Assembly (NCBI GenBank): GCA_016188575.1
Contig: JACPHN010000163.1
Span: forward strand, 1-43,568
Source: Candidatus Schekmanbacteria bacterium
Lineage (GTDB): Bacteria > CSSED10-310 > JACPHN01
Reading direction: 5' to 3'
Length of the DNA: 43,568 nucleotides
Under the pieces are notes generated by a model. It searched no databases. It had not been told where the DNA came from and saw only the letters and a list, made by a program, of their open reading frames with translations. Position numbers and translations under genes: made by a program. Shown piece after piece: positions 15,547 through 24,791 of this stretch. Within the stretch, counting starts at the first letter, position 1; every line of letters starts with the position of its first letter.

Positions 15547-16670
15547 GCGCGGCGTTTTGGGCGCGCATCGTCGAGCAGCTTCGCCGCGGTGATGGTGCCG
15601 TCGTCGCCACGGTGATGCGGACGCGCGGGTCCACGCCCAGAAGCGTCGGGAGCCGAATGGCAGTGCTTCCGGGGAGCGCCATCGTGGGGACGGTCGGGGG
15701 GGGCTGTGGCGAGGCGCGCGTGATCGAATGTGCCCAGCAAGTGCTGCAAGGGCGGCCCGCGCGGGTCGTGGAAATCGACCTGACGGGCGATCCGGACCAG
15801 GACGAGGCGCCGATCTGCGGTGGTCGCATGGAAGTGCTGATCGAACCGTGGCAGCCGGCGGACCTCGTCGACGCCGAGCGCATTGCGGCGGCGGAAGCGC
15901 GGCGCGAGGAGGTGGCGGTCGTCACGGTCGCCACGTCGCGCGCGCAGGGGTGGTCTCCCGGGCAGCGCACTCTGTGCCTGGCAGGGAGCGAGCACGAGTG
16001 CGCGCGGCGGCTGGGGCTCTCGGGAAAGGCGGCGGTGGTCCTCGGGCAAACTCTGGCCCGGCGCGAGTATCGAGTCTATGCCGTCGGCAGCGACGGCATG
16101 ATCACGGCGGAACGTAGCACGGGCGGCGCTGAGCCGATCGCCGCCGAGCTGTTTTTCGCGCCATGTCTCGCGGCGCCGGTCCTGGCCATCGTCGGCGCCG
16201 GCCACATCGCGCAGGCGTTGTGCGAGATCACCTTCGCTGCCGGCTTCGCGGTGACCGTCCTCGACGACCGCGCGGCGTTTGCGAACCCGGAGCGTTTCCC
16301 GCGCGCGGAGCGCGTGGTCGCAGACGACTACCCCGGCGTGCTCGGCCTGCTGCCGCGGGGCCGTAACGCTTTTGTGGTGATTGCGACCCGCGGGCACCAG
16401 TACGACGAGGTGGCGCTCCGCCACGTGCTCGGGCGTGCCGAAATGCCGCAATACGTCGGCATGGTCGCGAGCCGGCGGCGCGCCAAGACGACCCGCGCAC
16501 GGCTCGAGGCCCACGGCATCGATCGCGCCCGGCTCGCTGCCGTGCACATGCCGGTTGGCTGCGACATCGGCGCCGAGACGCCCGCGGAAATCGCCATCGC
16601 TATCGCTGCCGAGATGATCACCGAGCTCCGCCGCGGGCAACCCCGCCCGCCGGGGGAGCGCGGCCAGTGA
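15543..16670 (+). CDS. XdhC/CoxI-family molybdenum hydroxylase maturation protein
   Basis: A 375-residue protein of the XdhC family, which binds molybdenum cofactor, supports its sulfuration and inserts it into xanthine-dehydrogenase-type enzymes. The N-terminal part has RGSTPRSVGSRM and the family stretch GTVGGGCGEARVIECA. The C-terminal Rossmann domain starts LAIVGAGHIAQALCEITFAA and carries VIATRGHQYDEVALR and YVGMVASRRRAKTTRARL. The GTG start overlaps the nadA stop. The next gene is a MocA-like nucleotidyltransferase, as expected. The client hydroxylase is not in the window. Confidence 0.88.
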   Translation: MSAAFWARIVEQLRRGDGAVVATVMRTRGSTPRSVGSRMAVLPGSAIVGTVGGGCGEARVIECAQQVLQGRPARVVEIDLTGDPDQDEAPICGGRMEVLIEPWQPADLVDAERIAAAEARREEVAVVTVATSRAQGWSPGQRTLCLAGSEHECARRLGLSGKAAVVLGQTLARREYRVYAVGSDGMITAERSTGGAEPIAAELFFAPCLAAPVLAIVGAGHIAQALCEITFAAGFAVTVLDDRAAFANPERFPRAERVVADDYPGVLGLLPRGRNAFVVIATRGHQYDEVALRHVLGRAEMPQYVGMVASRRRAKTTRARLEAHGIDRARLAAVHMPVGCDIGAETPAEIAIAIAAEMITELRRGQPRPPGERGQ

Positions 16671-17299
16671 GCCTTGCCGCGGCCGCGGTCGTGCTCGCCG
16701 CCGGCGCCTCGCAGCGCATGGGCAGGCCCAAGGCGTTGCTCTCCTGGGGCGATCGCTGCGCCCTCGGACAGGCGATCGCCACGCTTCGCGCCGCGGGGGT
16801 CGGGGAAATCGCGGCCGTCATCCGCCCTGAGCAGGAAGCGCCCCTGGCGTCGCTGCTCGACGCTGACCGCTGCTGTCTGGTCATCAACCCTCGCCCCGAC
16901 CGCGGCCAGTTTGCCTCGCTTCAGCTCGGCCTCGCCGCCCTTCCTGCGGAGGTCGACGCCATCGTCGTGGCCCTCGTCGATCATCCCGCGGTACTCCCGC
17001 AGACTGTCGCCGCCCTACTTGGTGCCTGGTTCGCGGCGGAGCCTCGTGTCATAATACCTACCTATCAGGAGCGGCGCGGCCATCCGATCCTGCTTCCGCG
17101 CTCGCTTCGCCGCCCTCTCCTTGCGGCCCCGGAGAACCTGACCCTGGCGGTTTTTTTGAGCGCTCCGGAGGTCGCGGTCACCGCGCTTCCCGTGGGCGAT
17201 CCCGCGGTGCTCCAGAACATCAACACGCCCGCGGACTACGATCGGCAGCGACAAGATGATCGAGCACAGCCCCATCGCGATTCCCCCCGCCGCCGCTGA
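16667..17299 (+). CDS. MocA/MobA-like molybdenum cofactor nucleotidyltransferase
   Basis: A 210-residue NTP-transferase-fold protein, probably a molybdopterin cytidylyltransferase (CTP plus Mo-molybdopterin gives the dinucleotide cofactor). The N-terminal VVLAAGASQRMGRPKALL is the nucleotide-binding signature. ALVDHPAVLP replaces the more usual VDQP-like motif. QERRGHPILLP and the C-terminal QNINTPADY match the family. The GTG start overlaps the XdhC-like stop by 4 nt. The C-terminal residues after NINTPADY are Arg-rich and overlap the next gene by 44 nt, so the tail may be unconserved. Confidence 0.85.
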   Translation: MSLAAAAVVLAAGASQRMGRPKALLSWGDRCALGQAIATLRAAGVGEIAAVIRPEQEAPLASLLDADRCCLVINPRPDRGQFASLQLGLAALPAEVDAIVVALVDHPAVLPQTVAALLGAWFAAEPRVIIPTYQERRGHPILLPRSLRRPLLAAPENLTLAVFLSAPEVAVTALPVGDPAVLQNINTPADYDRQRQDDRAQPHRDSPRRR

Positions 17300-17912
17300 C
17301 GCGGACTTTGCGACCATAGCGCCGGCGACCCTCTCCGGCGATGCCGTCTACTTCTGGATGACGGGTCTCATCGTCCCCCGGCCAATCGCCTTCGTCACCA
17401 CGCTGGGCCCGGCAGGCCTCGTGAACGCCGCGCCGTTCTCGTTTTTCAACGGCGTATGCTCCACGCCGCCGCTGGTATCGCTGGCGATCAGCCGGCGCGG
17501 CGCAGAGCTGAAGGACACCCTGCGCAACGTGCTCGAGCGCCGCGAGCTCGTGATCAACATCTGCAACGCTGCGATTGCCAAGGCCATCAGCGTCGCCGCC
17601 GGGGACTTCGGCCCCGAGCTCAGCGAAATCGAGCTCACCGGGTTGTCGCTACTGCCGAGCACCACGATCAAGACGCCCCGGGTTGCCAACGCTCCCGCGC
17701 AGCTCGAGTGCCGGCTCGACCAGGCCGTCGAGGTCGGCGGCGGAAAGGCGACGCTGGTCCTCGCCGAGATCACCATGATTCACGTACACCGTGCGATCGT
17801 CGACGAACGCGGGCGTGTCGATATCGACCGCCTCGATCCGCTGGCGCGGCTTTCCGGCACCGGCTACGCCAGGCTCGGCGAACGCTTCAACATCCCCCGC
17901 GGTCTGGTGTGA
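17256..17912 (+). CDS. Flavin reductase-like FMN-binding protein
   Basis: A 218-residue protein with an FMN-binding split barrel. Family features: PRPIAFVTTLGPAGLVNAAPFSFFNGVCSTPPLVSLAI, seen here as consecutive short blocks, then KDTLRNVLERRELVINI. This class covers flavin reductases and related flavoproteins; the substrate cannot be read. It starts 44 nt inside the MocA-like gene, and ATG MIEHSP is the first Met leading into the barrel. Whether it supports the molybdenum enzyme predicted by the two genes upstream is unknown. Confidence 0.85.
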   Translation: MIEHSPIAIPPAAADADFATIAPATLSGDAVYFWMTGLIVPRPIAFVTTLGPAGLVNAAPFSFFNGVCSTPPLVSLAISRRGAELKDTLRNVLERRELVINICNAAIAKAISVAAGDFGPELSEIELTGLSLLPSTTIKTPRVANAPAQLECRLDQAVEVGGGKATLVLAEITMIHVHRAIVDERGRVDIDRLDPLARLSGTGYARLGERFNIPRGLV

Positions 17913-17931
17913 CCCGAATCCTGGAGGCCTC

Positions 17932-19245
17932 ATGTCGGAAAACGAATACGATCCCTGGCTACGGCGACGCGCCGATCTGGAGCTCGGCTGGGACGAATGC
18001 GGCCAGCTCGTGGTTACTCATCGCACCGTTGGCCATCGCGAGCGAGTGACGCCCGTGGAGCTACAGATGATCGGCGTCTTCCAGGTGGCCAAGCCGCTCT
18101 CCAGGGCGCTCGCGGCGGTGCCGCCCGAGCAGCGGAGCGCGTTGCGCAGATTCATCATGAACCTGGTCGAACGCGGCCACATTGTCGAGGACGGCGCGGC
18201 CGGCGAGCTCGACGGCGCGCCGGGACCGCGGTTTGCGGAGCTGCCGCTGCGGGCTACCGCCGCGGCGCACCTCGAGCAATCCGCTGCCGAGCTGCGGGCA
18301 CGGCTGTTCGACAGCGCGTATCTGGCCGCCTATCGCGCGGCACTGACTGAAGCGGTGCCTGCCGGAGCAACGGCGGTCATTGCGGGGTGTGGAACGGGGT
18401 TGCTGGCGCAGCTCGCGCTTCAGGCGGGCGCCGGCCGCGTCTACGCGGTCGAGAGCGCCGCCACGCGGGCGGTGGTGACCCAAGTAGCCGCCGCGAACGG
18501 GCTTGCGGAGCGCATTGTGGTGATTTCGCCGGCGACCGGAGCGCTGCCCGAGGACGCCCGGGCCGCGGTCTTCGTCGCCGCTTCGGCGGGCAGGGCGGCG
18601 TGGGATGCGGGCCTGCCCGCGCTTCTCGAGCACGCGCGGCAGCACTGGATGTGCGAGTGTCCGGTCGTCGTTCCCTCCAGCCTGACGCTGCTGGCGGCGC
18701 CCGTGTGGATTCCATGGTTCGAGTGGCGTCTCCGCGACGCCTGGGGCTGTCGCCCCTACGGACTTGACCTGAGCCCGCTGCGGAGCGACGCCGCCACCAC
18801 CGCCTACGCTGCGAAACTGAGCGAAGCGTGGTATGCGGCCCGCCCCGCGGCCCTCTGGACGGGTGAGCTCGGCGCCGGCGCCGTGGACGAGCTTCCCGCC
18901 GGCACCGCGGCGCTGGGCATCACCGCGACAGCGCCTGCAATCAACGGTGTGGCGCTGTTCGCGCGCCTGCTCCTGAGCCCCAACGTCACTCTGGATACGC
19001 GCGCGTCAGTGTCCACGGACGAGGTCTTTCTACCGCTGGCGTCGCTCTGCCCCGTGGACCGCTACGAGCTTCTGCAGATCGCGGTGCGGTTTGGCCGCGG
19101 CCGCGGCGATGGCGTTAGTGATGATGGGGGCGAGACGGGCGGCCCGCCCTGTTGGCACCTCACCGCAACAGTCGAGGACGACCCGACCCGCACCTTCCAG
19201 ACCGCCGCTCGCTTTCGCCCCTGGCTCGAAGACGCCGGGAATTGA
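17932..19245 (+). CDS. PRMT-like SAM-dependent methyltransferase, catalytic loop not conserved
   Basis: A 437-residue protein. GGAGG lies 4 nt before the ATG. Residues 1-90 form a small helical, winged-helix or PqqD-like domain. Then comes a Rossmann fold with DSAYLAAYRAALTEAV and motif I AGCGTGLLAQLALQAGAGRVYAVE, quoted here as a family pattern, as in protein arginine methyltransferases. A C-terminal beta-barrel-like part follows. Where the catalytic double-Glu loop is expected the sequence is FVAASAGRAAW, with no glutamates. A Gly/Asp-rich insert (GRGRGDGVSDDGGETGG) lies near the end. It may methylate another substrate or be a pseudo-enzyme. Confidence 0.65.
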   Translation: MSENEYDPWLRRRADLELGWDECGQLVVTHRTVGHRERVTPVELQMIGVFQVAKPLSRALAAVPPEQRSALRRFIMNLVERGHIVEDGAAGELDGAPGPRFAELPLRATAAAHLEQSAAELRARLFDSAYLAAYRAALTEAVPAGATAVIAGCGTGLLAQLALQAGAGRVYAVESAATRAVVTQVAAANGLAERIVVISPATGALPEDARAAVFVAASAGRAAWDAGLPALLEHARQHWMCECPVVVPSSLTLLAAPVWIPWFEWRLRDAWGCRPYGLDLSPLRSDAATTAYAAKLSEAWYAARPAALWTGELGAGAVDELPAGTAALGITATAPAINGVALFARLLLSPNVTLDTRASVSTDEVFLPLASLCPVDRYELLQIAVRFGRGRGDGVSDDGGETGGPPCWHLTATVEDDPTRTFQTAARFRPWLEDAGN

Positions 19246-19371
19246 CGTCGCGCTCGGTCTGTATTAGGGAGTACAGAAGACACGCAAGGAGCGAGACCAG
19301 GGAGCCCGGCACTGAACGACACCAATAAGGCGAGAGCATACCACGAGTCGATCGTAATACCCGGCGAGAGC

Positions 19372-20283
19372 TTGCGGGACGTCTATGGCGATCTCGACGG
19401 CAATCTGAGGACGCTCGAGGAGTCGTTTCAGGTCCGCGTCACCACCCACGATGACACGGTGGAGCTGGAAGGCGACGTTGACGACGTCAAGCGCGCCGCG
19501 GAGCTGCTGCGGCAAGCGGCGGCGCTGGTAACGTCGGTGGGCAAGATGAGCCCACAGGACTTCGAGAATGCGCTACAATATGCGCTACGGCAAGACTCGT
19601 GCGACAGCGCGGACTTTTTTCGCCAGATGCTGTTCGCCCCGACGATGCGGCACGCCGTTTCGCCCAAGTCCCCGCGACAGGCGATGTTCATCCGCGCCAT
19701 GCAACAGCACGACATCGTGTTCGCGATCGGACCCGCGGGTACCGGCAAGACCTACCTCGCGGTGGCGATGGCCGTGGTCGCATTTCTCGAAAAGAAGGTG
19801 CGGCGCATCATCCTCGCCCGACCAGCGGTTGAGGCCGGGGAACGGCTGGGGTTCCTGCCCGGCGATCTCATTCAGAAGGTGAATCCGTACATGCGGCCAC
19901 TCTACGACGCGCTCTATGACCTGATGGACCGCGACCGCGTCGGCGTGCTCCTGGAGAAGGATGAGATCGAGGTGGCGCCGGTCGCCTTCATGCGGGGGCG
20001 CACCCTCAGCGAGGCCTTCGTCATCCTGGACGAAGCGCAAAACACGACGCCGGCGCAAATGAAGATGTTGCTTACGAGGCTCGGCCAGGGTTCCAAGGCC
20101 GTGATCACCGGGGACATCACGCAGATCGATCTCCCCGACCCGAAAAATTCCGGCCTGGTCACGATTCAGCGGATCTTGAACAATGTCCGCGGCATCGAAT
20201 TCGTCTACCTGGGCGACCGCGACATCGTCCGGCACGATCTCGTGCAGCGCATCATCAGAGCATACGAAAAACATGGCGAGTGA
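19372..20283 (+). CDS. phoH: PhoH-family ATPase
   Basis: A P-loop ATPase with a predicted role in RNA metabolism, usually clustered with ybeY as here. Walker A is GPAGTGKTYLA, followed by ILARPAVEAGERLGFLPGDL, FVILDEAQNTTPAQMKMLLTR in parts, and TGDITQIDLP. The listed start is TTG 19372. However, the same frame is open further upstream and encodes a typical first strand (ESIVIPGESLRDVYG). The only upstream start-like codon is CTG 19312, with GGGAG (19300-19304) 7 nt before it. I think the true protein may begin there, adding 20 residues. The end overlaps the next gene by 11 nt. Confidence 0.92.
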   Translation: MRDVYGDLDGNLRTLEESFQVRVTTHDDTVELEGDVDDVKRAAELLRQAAALVTSVGKMSPQDFENALQYALRQDSCDSADFFRQMLFAPTMRHAVSPKSPRQAMFIRAMQQHDIVFAIGPAGTGKTYLAVAMAVVAFLEKKVRRIILARPAVEAGERLGFLPGDLIQKVNPYMRPLYDALYDLMDRDRVGVLLEKDEIEVAPVAFMRGRTLSEAFVILDEAQNTTPAQMKMLLTRLGQGSKAVITGDITQIDLPDPKNSGLVTIQRILNNVRGIEFVYLGDRDIVRHDLVQRIIRAYEKHGE

Positions 20284-23056
20284 GTCCCGCATTCAGATCT
20301 TGGGCAAACTCTTGAACAAGCCCAACCCAAAGGATCTCGGGCTGCGGCCGGCCGGGAGCCAGGGACGGTGGAACCGGCTCGGTATCGGTCTGGGCTTTGC
20401 GCTCATGCTGGCGCTGACGTGGCTGATCGCGCCGGCGGACACGCGGGTGGACGTCTCGGCGTATGCGCTTGGCGAGCCGGCCCCGCACGACATCAAATCG
20501 GACCGCGAGTTCAGCATCGAGGATCGCAGCACCACCCTGGGCAAGCAGCAAGAAGCCGAGCTCGCCATGCGGTCGCTCTACGACCACGACGATCTGGTCC
20601 CGGTGCGACTGACGCGGCAACTTCGCGACGCCTTCGACATCGGGGTCCAGGCGAACGACGCGTACGAGCGGTTGCGGCAAGGCATGGCGGATGCAGGCGA
20701 AACGGGCGCTTCGCCAGAGGCTGCGGGCAACGGCGCCAGGCGATCCCAAGAGCGCAGAAACGGCCGGCGCAACGGCACGCCGGATCGCACTTCCGCCACG
20801 GCGGCCCGCCCCCCCGTCTCGCCGCCCGCGATCCTGTCGGCAGCGGATACCTTGCCGAGCCTCGCCGAAGCCCTGGGCATGTCCGCTGAGGCCTTTCAAC
20901 TGCGCACCGGCATGTTCTGGGAGCGGACCCGCGTCAGCTTCGAGAAGCGCGTCGGCGTCGATGTCCCCAAAGAGCTCTTCGCGACGCTGCGCAGCGCCGC
21001 TTTTGCTCCCGAGCTCCTCGCGGCGATCGTCGAACCGCTCACCACCGTCTACCAGGTCGGCGTCGTCACCGACAAGGACGCCATCGCCGCGGAAATGCCC
21101 AAGGGCATTGTCGCCCGCTATCTGGGCTCGCGCGAGGAGCGCCTCATTCTCCGGGCTGACCGGGTCCTGAGCCTCAGCGAGGCCAACGAGGTCGTGCGCA
21201 CCTCACTTCGCGAGCGATTCCGCGATCGGCTCGACGTGTCGCAGGCGCTCGCCGACCTCGCCGACCGCTTGCTCGCGCCCAACCTCACCCCCAATCGCCA
21301 GGAAACGGAGACTCGCCGCGACTTCGCCCGCGCCGCGGTGGAACCCGTCTATTATCAGGTGAAAAAAGGCGAGATGATCGTTCGCGAAGGCGAGCGGATC
21401 ACGGAAACCACGGTCATGAAGCTCCAGGCGATGCACCGCCAGCACCACGGTGGCGCGGCCTGGCTGTTCAGCCTCGGGATTTTCCTCATCGTCATGCTCA
21501 TCCTCGGGTACGGCTACTCGTACTTGATGCGATTTCGACCGAACCTGGCGATGAACCATGACAAGCTCGCGCTCCTCGGCACGATCACCCTGCTGCACAT
21601 GATCGTCCTGCGGGCCATGATGTGGCTGGCGGAAATGGTCGCGGCGAGCCAGGCGCAGTTTCCCTTCAACCAGGTCAGCTCGTACTACTTCGCGCTGCCC
21701 TATGCGGTCGGCCCCTTGCTCGTCGCCTTGCTCGTGGATCAGCGCGTCGCCGTGCTGTTCTCGACGGTGTACGCCGTGTTCGCCGGCCTCGTCACCGGAA
21801 ACAACTTCGAGTACACCCTGGCGGCGCTCGTCGGCTCCTACGCGGCGGTGTTTTCGGTTGCGCAGTATCGGCAGCGCACCGCGATCACGCGCGCGGGCCT
21901 GCTGATCGCGGTTTTCAACGCCCTGGTCATTGTCAACATGCGCCTCGGCACCGGCATGTCCCCGCTACAGCTCGAGCTCTTCGGCGGCTCGTGGCTCTTC
22001 GATTGCTTGTGCGGTCTGGTCGGCGGTCTGCTCGTGGCCTTCGTGGTGCAGCCCATCATTATCGGCCTGGAGAACGCCTTTCAGCTCACGACCGACGCCC
22101 GGCTCCTGGAGCTGTCCAACCTCGATCAGCCCCTCCTGCGCGAGCTGATCATGAAGGCGCCGGGTACCTACCAGCACAGCCTGGCCGTAGGAAATCTCGC
22201 CGAGGCGGCCGCGGAGACAATCGGCGGAAACTCGCTCTTCGCGCGCGTCGCGTCCTACTACCACGACATCGGCAAGATGAGCAAACCGCACTACTTCGTC
22301 GAAAACCTCGCGGGCCGCAAGAACCCGCACGAAAAACTGAAGCCGAACCTCAGCGCCCGTATCATCATCAATCACGTCAAGGAGGGCGTGAAGCTCGCTC
22401 GCGAATACAAGCTGGGAGAGCCGATCATCGATATCATCCTCGAGCATCACGGCACGAGCCTGCTCTACTTCTTTTACAAGAAGGCGTGCATGAACGCCGA
22501 CAGCAAGGTGCGCGCGGTCAACGAGGAAGAGTTCCGCTATCCCGGTCCGCGACCGCGCACCAAGGAATCGGCGATCATCATGATTGCGGATTCCGTCGAG
22601 GCCGCGAGCCGCACGCTCGCCAATCCGACTCATGCGCGCCTCAAAGGGCTGGTGCGCCGCATCGTCGCCGACAAGTTCGAGGATGGCCAGTTCGAGCTGA
22701 GCACCTTGTCGCTCACCGACCTGTCCAAGATCCAGGACGCCATGGTTCACGTCTTGACGGGCATCTATCATCACCGTCTGAACTACCCGGGAATCGATTT
22801 CGAGCCGGACAAGAGCAAGAAGCGCCGCGCGGAACAACCAGCGGCGGAGGCGCCCGAGGCGGTCGAAAGCGGGGAAACCGTCGGGGCGGTGGCCGGCGCG
22901 GACGGCGACGACGGGGACGGCGACGACGGGGATGGCGATGGCGCAGACGGGGACAGGGCCGACGTGCTCGCGGCCACACTGGACGAGAGCGTCAAGGATA
23001 CCGTGCGCACGCGCGAGCGCGTCGCGATTGCGCCCAACCCGGAAGTCGATGGCTAA
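20273..23056 (+). CDS. 7TM receptor with intracellular HD hydrolase (PgpH-like)
   Basis: A 927-residue membrane protein. An N-terminal membrane anchor (IGLGFALMLALTWLIA) leads to an extracytoplasmic 7TMR-HDED-type region (about 75-400), then about seven transmembrane segments (400-610), then an HD domain with HSLAVGNLAEAA, SYYHDIGKMSKPHYF and LEHHGTSLLYFFY. Family members in Firmicutes (PgpH) hydrolyse cyclic di-AMP. No substrate can be assigned here. A polar insert near 145-165 (RRSQERRNGRRNG) and a Gly/Asp tail (DGDDGDGDDGDGDGADGD) are not family features. It lies between phoH and ybeY, overlapping both. Confidence 0.92.
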   Translation: MASESRIQILGKLLNKPNPKDLGLRPAGSQGRWNRLGIGLGFALMLALTWLIAPADTRVDVSAYALGEPAPHDIKSDREFSIEDRSTTLGKQQEAELAMRSLYDHDDLVPVRLTRQLRDAFDIGVQANDAYERLRQGMADAGETGASPEAAGNGARRSQERRNGRRNGTPDRTSATAARPPVSPPAILSAADTLPSLAEALGMSAEAFQLRTGMFWERTRVSFEKRVGVDVPKELFATLRSAAFAPELLAAIVEPLTTVYQVGVVTDKDAIAAEMPKGIVARYLGSREERLILRADRVLSLSEANEVVRTSLRERFRDRLDVSQALADLADRLLAPNLTPNRQETETRRDFARAAVEPVYYQVKKGEMIVREGERITETTVMKLQAMHRQHHGGAAWLFSLGIFLIVMLILGYGYSYLMRFRPNLAMNHDKLALLGTITLLHMIVLRAMMWLAEMVAASQAQFPFNQVSSYYFALPYAVGPLLVALLVDQRVAVLFSTVYAVFAGLVTGNNFEYTLAALVGSYAAVFSVAQYRQRTAITRAGLLIAVFNALVIVNMRLGTGMSPLQLELFGGSWLFDCLCGLVGGLLVAFVVQPIIIGLENAFQLTTDARLLELSNLDQPLLRELIMKAPGTYQHSLAVGNLAEAAAETIGGNSLFARVASYYHDIGKMSKPHYFVENLAGRKNPHEKLKPNLSARIIINHVKEGVKLAREYKLGEPIIDIILEHHGTSLLYFFYKKACMNADSKVRAVNEEEFRYPGPRPRTKESAIIMIADSVEAASRTLANPTHARLKGLVRRIVADKFEDGQFELSTLSLTDLSKIQDAMVHVLTGIYHHRLNYPGIDFEPDKSKKRRAEQPAAEAPEAVESGETVGAVAGADGDDGDGDDGDGDGADGDRADVLAATLDESVKDTVRTRERVAIAPNPEVDG

Positions 23057-23618
23057 GCGCCGGAAGGTCAAGAAAAAGGACGAGAAGGAACGGCGAGCGA
23101 AAGCGAGCGCCGAGGGCAGCCGTGGGAGGCGCCCGAAGGTGGCCGTGCGCAACGAGCAGGAGCTTGCCGTTGACGTGGCGGGCCTCAAGCGCGTCCTCAG
23201 GAGCGCGCTGGCCGCGCTGCGGCTGCGCGGCGTCGAAATCAGCGTGCTGCTGGTGGGAGAGGCGGAAATGGCGGCGCTCAACGCGCGCTACCGGGACGAG
23301 CCGGAAGCCACGGATACCCTCGCGTTTCCCGCCACGGAGGACTTTCCCGCTCCTGACAAGCTGAGCCGCGACGCAGCGGTCTCCTGCCTTGATGCGAGGC
23401 GCCGCGCCTTCCCGGAACAGGTTCGCATGCCCATCGGCGACCTGGCGATTTGCCCCGCAGTCTGCGCCCGCTATGCGCTGCAGCACGGTCAGCCGCTCGA
23501 GCAGGAGATTTGCGCCGTTGCGATGCACGGCCTGCTGCACCTGCTCGGGTTCGATCACGGCACCCCCGAGGAAGCGGCGCGCATGCAGCAAGAGCAAGCG
23601 TTCTTGCTGGCGACCTGA
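23049..23618 (+). CDS. ybeY: Endoribonuclease YbeY
   Basis: A 189-residue zinc-dependent RNase for 16S rRNA 3'-end processing and ribosome quality control. The zinc motif HGLLHLLGFDH (H-x3-H-x5-H) is intact, as are the earlier blocks MAALNARYRDEPEATDTLAF and LAICP. The first 40 or so residues are a Lys/Arg-rich extension (MAKRRKVKKKDEKERR) not usual in the family; it could bind RNA, or the true start could be a later codon. The ATG overlaps the upstream gene by 8 nt. Confidence 0.93.
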   Translation: MAKRRKVKKKDEKERRAKASAEGSRGRRPKVAVRNEQELAVDVAGLKRVLRSALAALRLRGVEISVLLVGEAEMAALNARYRDEPEATDTLAFPATEDFPAPDKLSRDAAVSCLDARRRAFPEQVRMPIGDLAICPAVCARYALQHGQPLEQEICAVAMHGLLHLLGFDHGTPEEAARMQQEQAFLLAT

Positions 23619-23668
23619 GGGCCGGTGGCGCCCGCGAGCAGGCTACCGCAAGAAGCGGCGGCACGCCG

Positions 23669-23697
23669 TTGACGATTCTGCGCCGTGCCGCTACACT
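23669..23697 (+). promoter_or_regulatory. Sigma-70-type promoter upstream of era
   Basis: TTGACG at 23669-23674, a 17-nt spacer and TACACT at 23692-23697. It lies in the 159-nt gap after ybeY and would give era and recO their own promoter. Confidence 0.6.
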
Positions 23698-23777
23698 GTG
23701 AAACTCTCCGTTCCATGTCCGAATGGGCGTCGCGTTCCCGGCTGCACTCATGCCGGCGCCCCATGCTGAGGAGCACC

Positions 23778-24764
23778 GTGTCAGAGCTTCATCCGCCACA
23801 GCACGAGCCTGCGGGCATCAGATCCGGCTTCGTCACGCTGGCAGGCTGCCCCAACGTCGGCAAGTCAACGCTACTCAACCGCATGGTCGGCGAGAAGGTC
23901 TCGATTGTTTCCCACGTGCCGCAGACGACCCGCAACCGCATCATCGGCATCAAGAACCAGAAAGACTCGCAGATCGTCTTCGTCGACACCCCGGGAATCC
24001 ACAGCCCGCATCGAGCGCTCACGCGGATCCTCGTCGAAACTGCGGTCTCCTCGCTGTCCGACGTCGACATCGTCGTCATGATCGTCGAGCCGGCCCCGCG
24101 TCTGCTCAGTCCGATCTCCGGGGACCTCGAGAGCGTCGTGCTGCGCACCGGGATCGGCCAGGGGGACGAGTACATCATTCAGTTGCTGCAGGCGCTGTCT
24201 GGAGACGCACCCAAGAAGCTGCTCGCGATCAACAAGGTGGACAAGATCAGAAAGCGCCTGCTGCTGCCGATGATCAGGCTCTACATGGAGCGATTTCCGT
24301 TCGCGGAAATCGTGCCGATATCCGCGCTCACGGGCGAAAACGTGGACAGCTTGCTGAGAGCCATTCAGCGCTACCTGCCGCTCGGGCCGCGGTGGTATCC
24401 CGAGGACCAGGTTACCGACAAGGACGATGGATTCCGTGCGGCGGAGCTGATTCGCGAGAAGATCCTGGAGCTGACGCGTGAGGAAGTGCCGTACTGTACC
24501 GCGGTGGTTCTCGACGCTCTGGACATCCCCGAGGACGCGAGCGCGCAGGCGTATGTAAACGCGACGATTTTTGTGGAGCGGACCTCGCAAAAAGGCATCC
24601 TCATCGGCAAGGGCGGCGCGAAGATCAAGGAAATCGGCACGCGTGCTCGAGCCGACATCGAGGCCTTGCTCGGACGCCATGTGTATCTCGACCTCGCCGT
24701 CGGCGTGGAGAAAAACTGGCGCGACAGCGCCCAGTCGCTGCGCCGATTCGGCTACGAAGCGTAG
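23778..24764 (+). CDS. era: GTPase Era
   Basis: A GTPase for 30S ribosome assembly that binds the 16S rRNA 3' end. G1 is GCPNVGKSTLLNR, G2 includes TTRNRIIGI, G3 is DTPGIHSP, G4 is NKVD and G5 is SALTGEN. The C-terminal KH domain has TSQKGILIGKGGAKIKEIG. I chose GTG 23778 because GAGGAG lies 4 nt upstream and the G domain follows soon; ATG 23763 is the alternative and lacks a ribosome site. The stretch between G3 and G4 (SPISGDLESVVLRTGIGQG) is a little longer than usual. The length of 328 residues is near normal. Confidence 0.94.
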   Translation: MSELHPPQHEPAGIRSGFVTLAGCPNVGKSTLLNRMVGEKVSIVSHVPQTTRNRIIGIKNQKDSQIVFVDTPGIHSPHRALTRILVETAVSSLSDVDIVVMIVEPAPRLLSPISGDLESVVLRTGIGQGDEYIIQLLQALSGDAPKKLLAINKVDKIRKRLLLPMIRLYMERFPFAEIVPISALTGENVDSLLRAIQRYLPLGPRWYPEDQVTDKDDGFRAAELIREKILELTREEVPYCTAVVLDALDIPEDASAQAYVNATIFVERTSQKGILIGKGGAKIKEIGTRARADIEALLGRHVYLDLAVGVEKNWRDSAQSLRRFGYEA

Positions 24765-24791
24765 CCGCGGCGCGTGCCGGCGGCGGCAACG

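Noticed and set aside
19242-19267. TTGACG...TATTAG as a phoH promoter
   Set aside because: The spacer is only 14 nt, too short for a good sigma-70 promoter.
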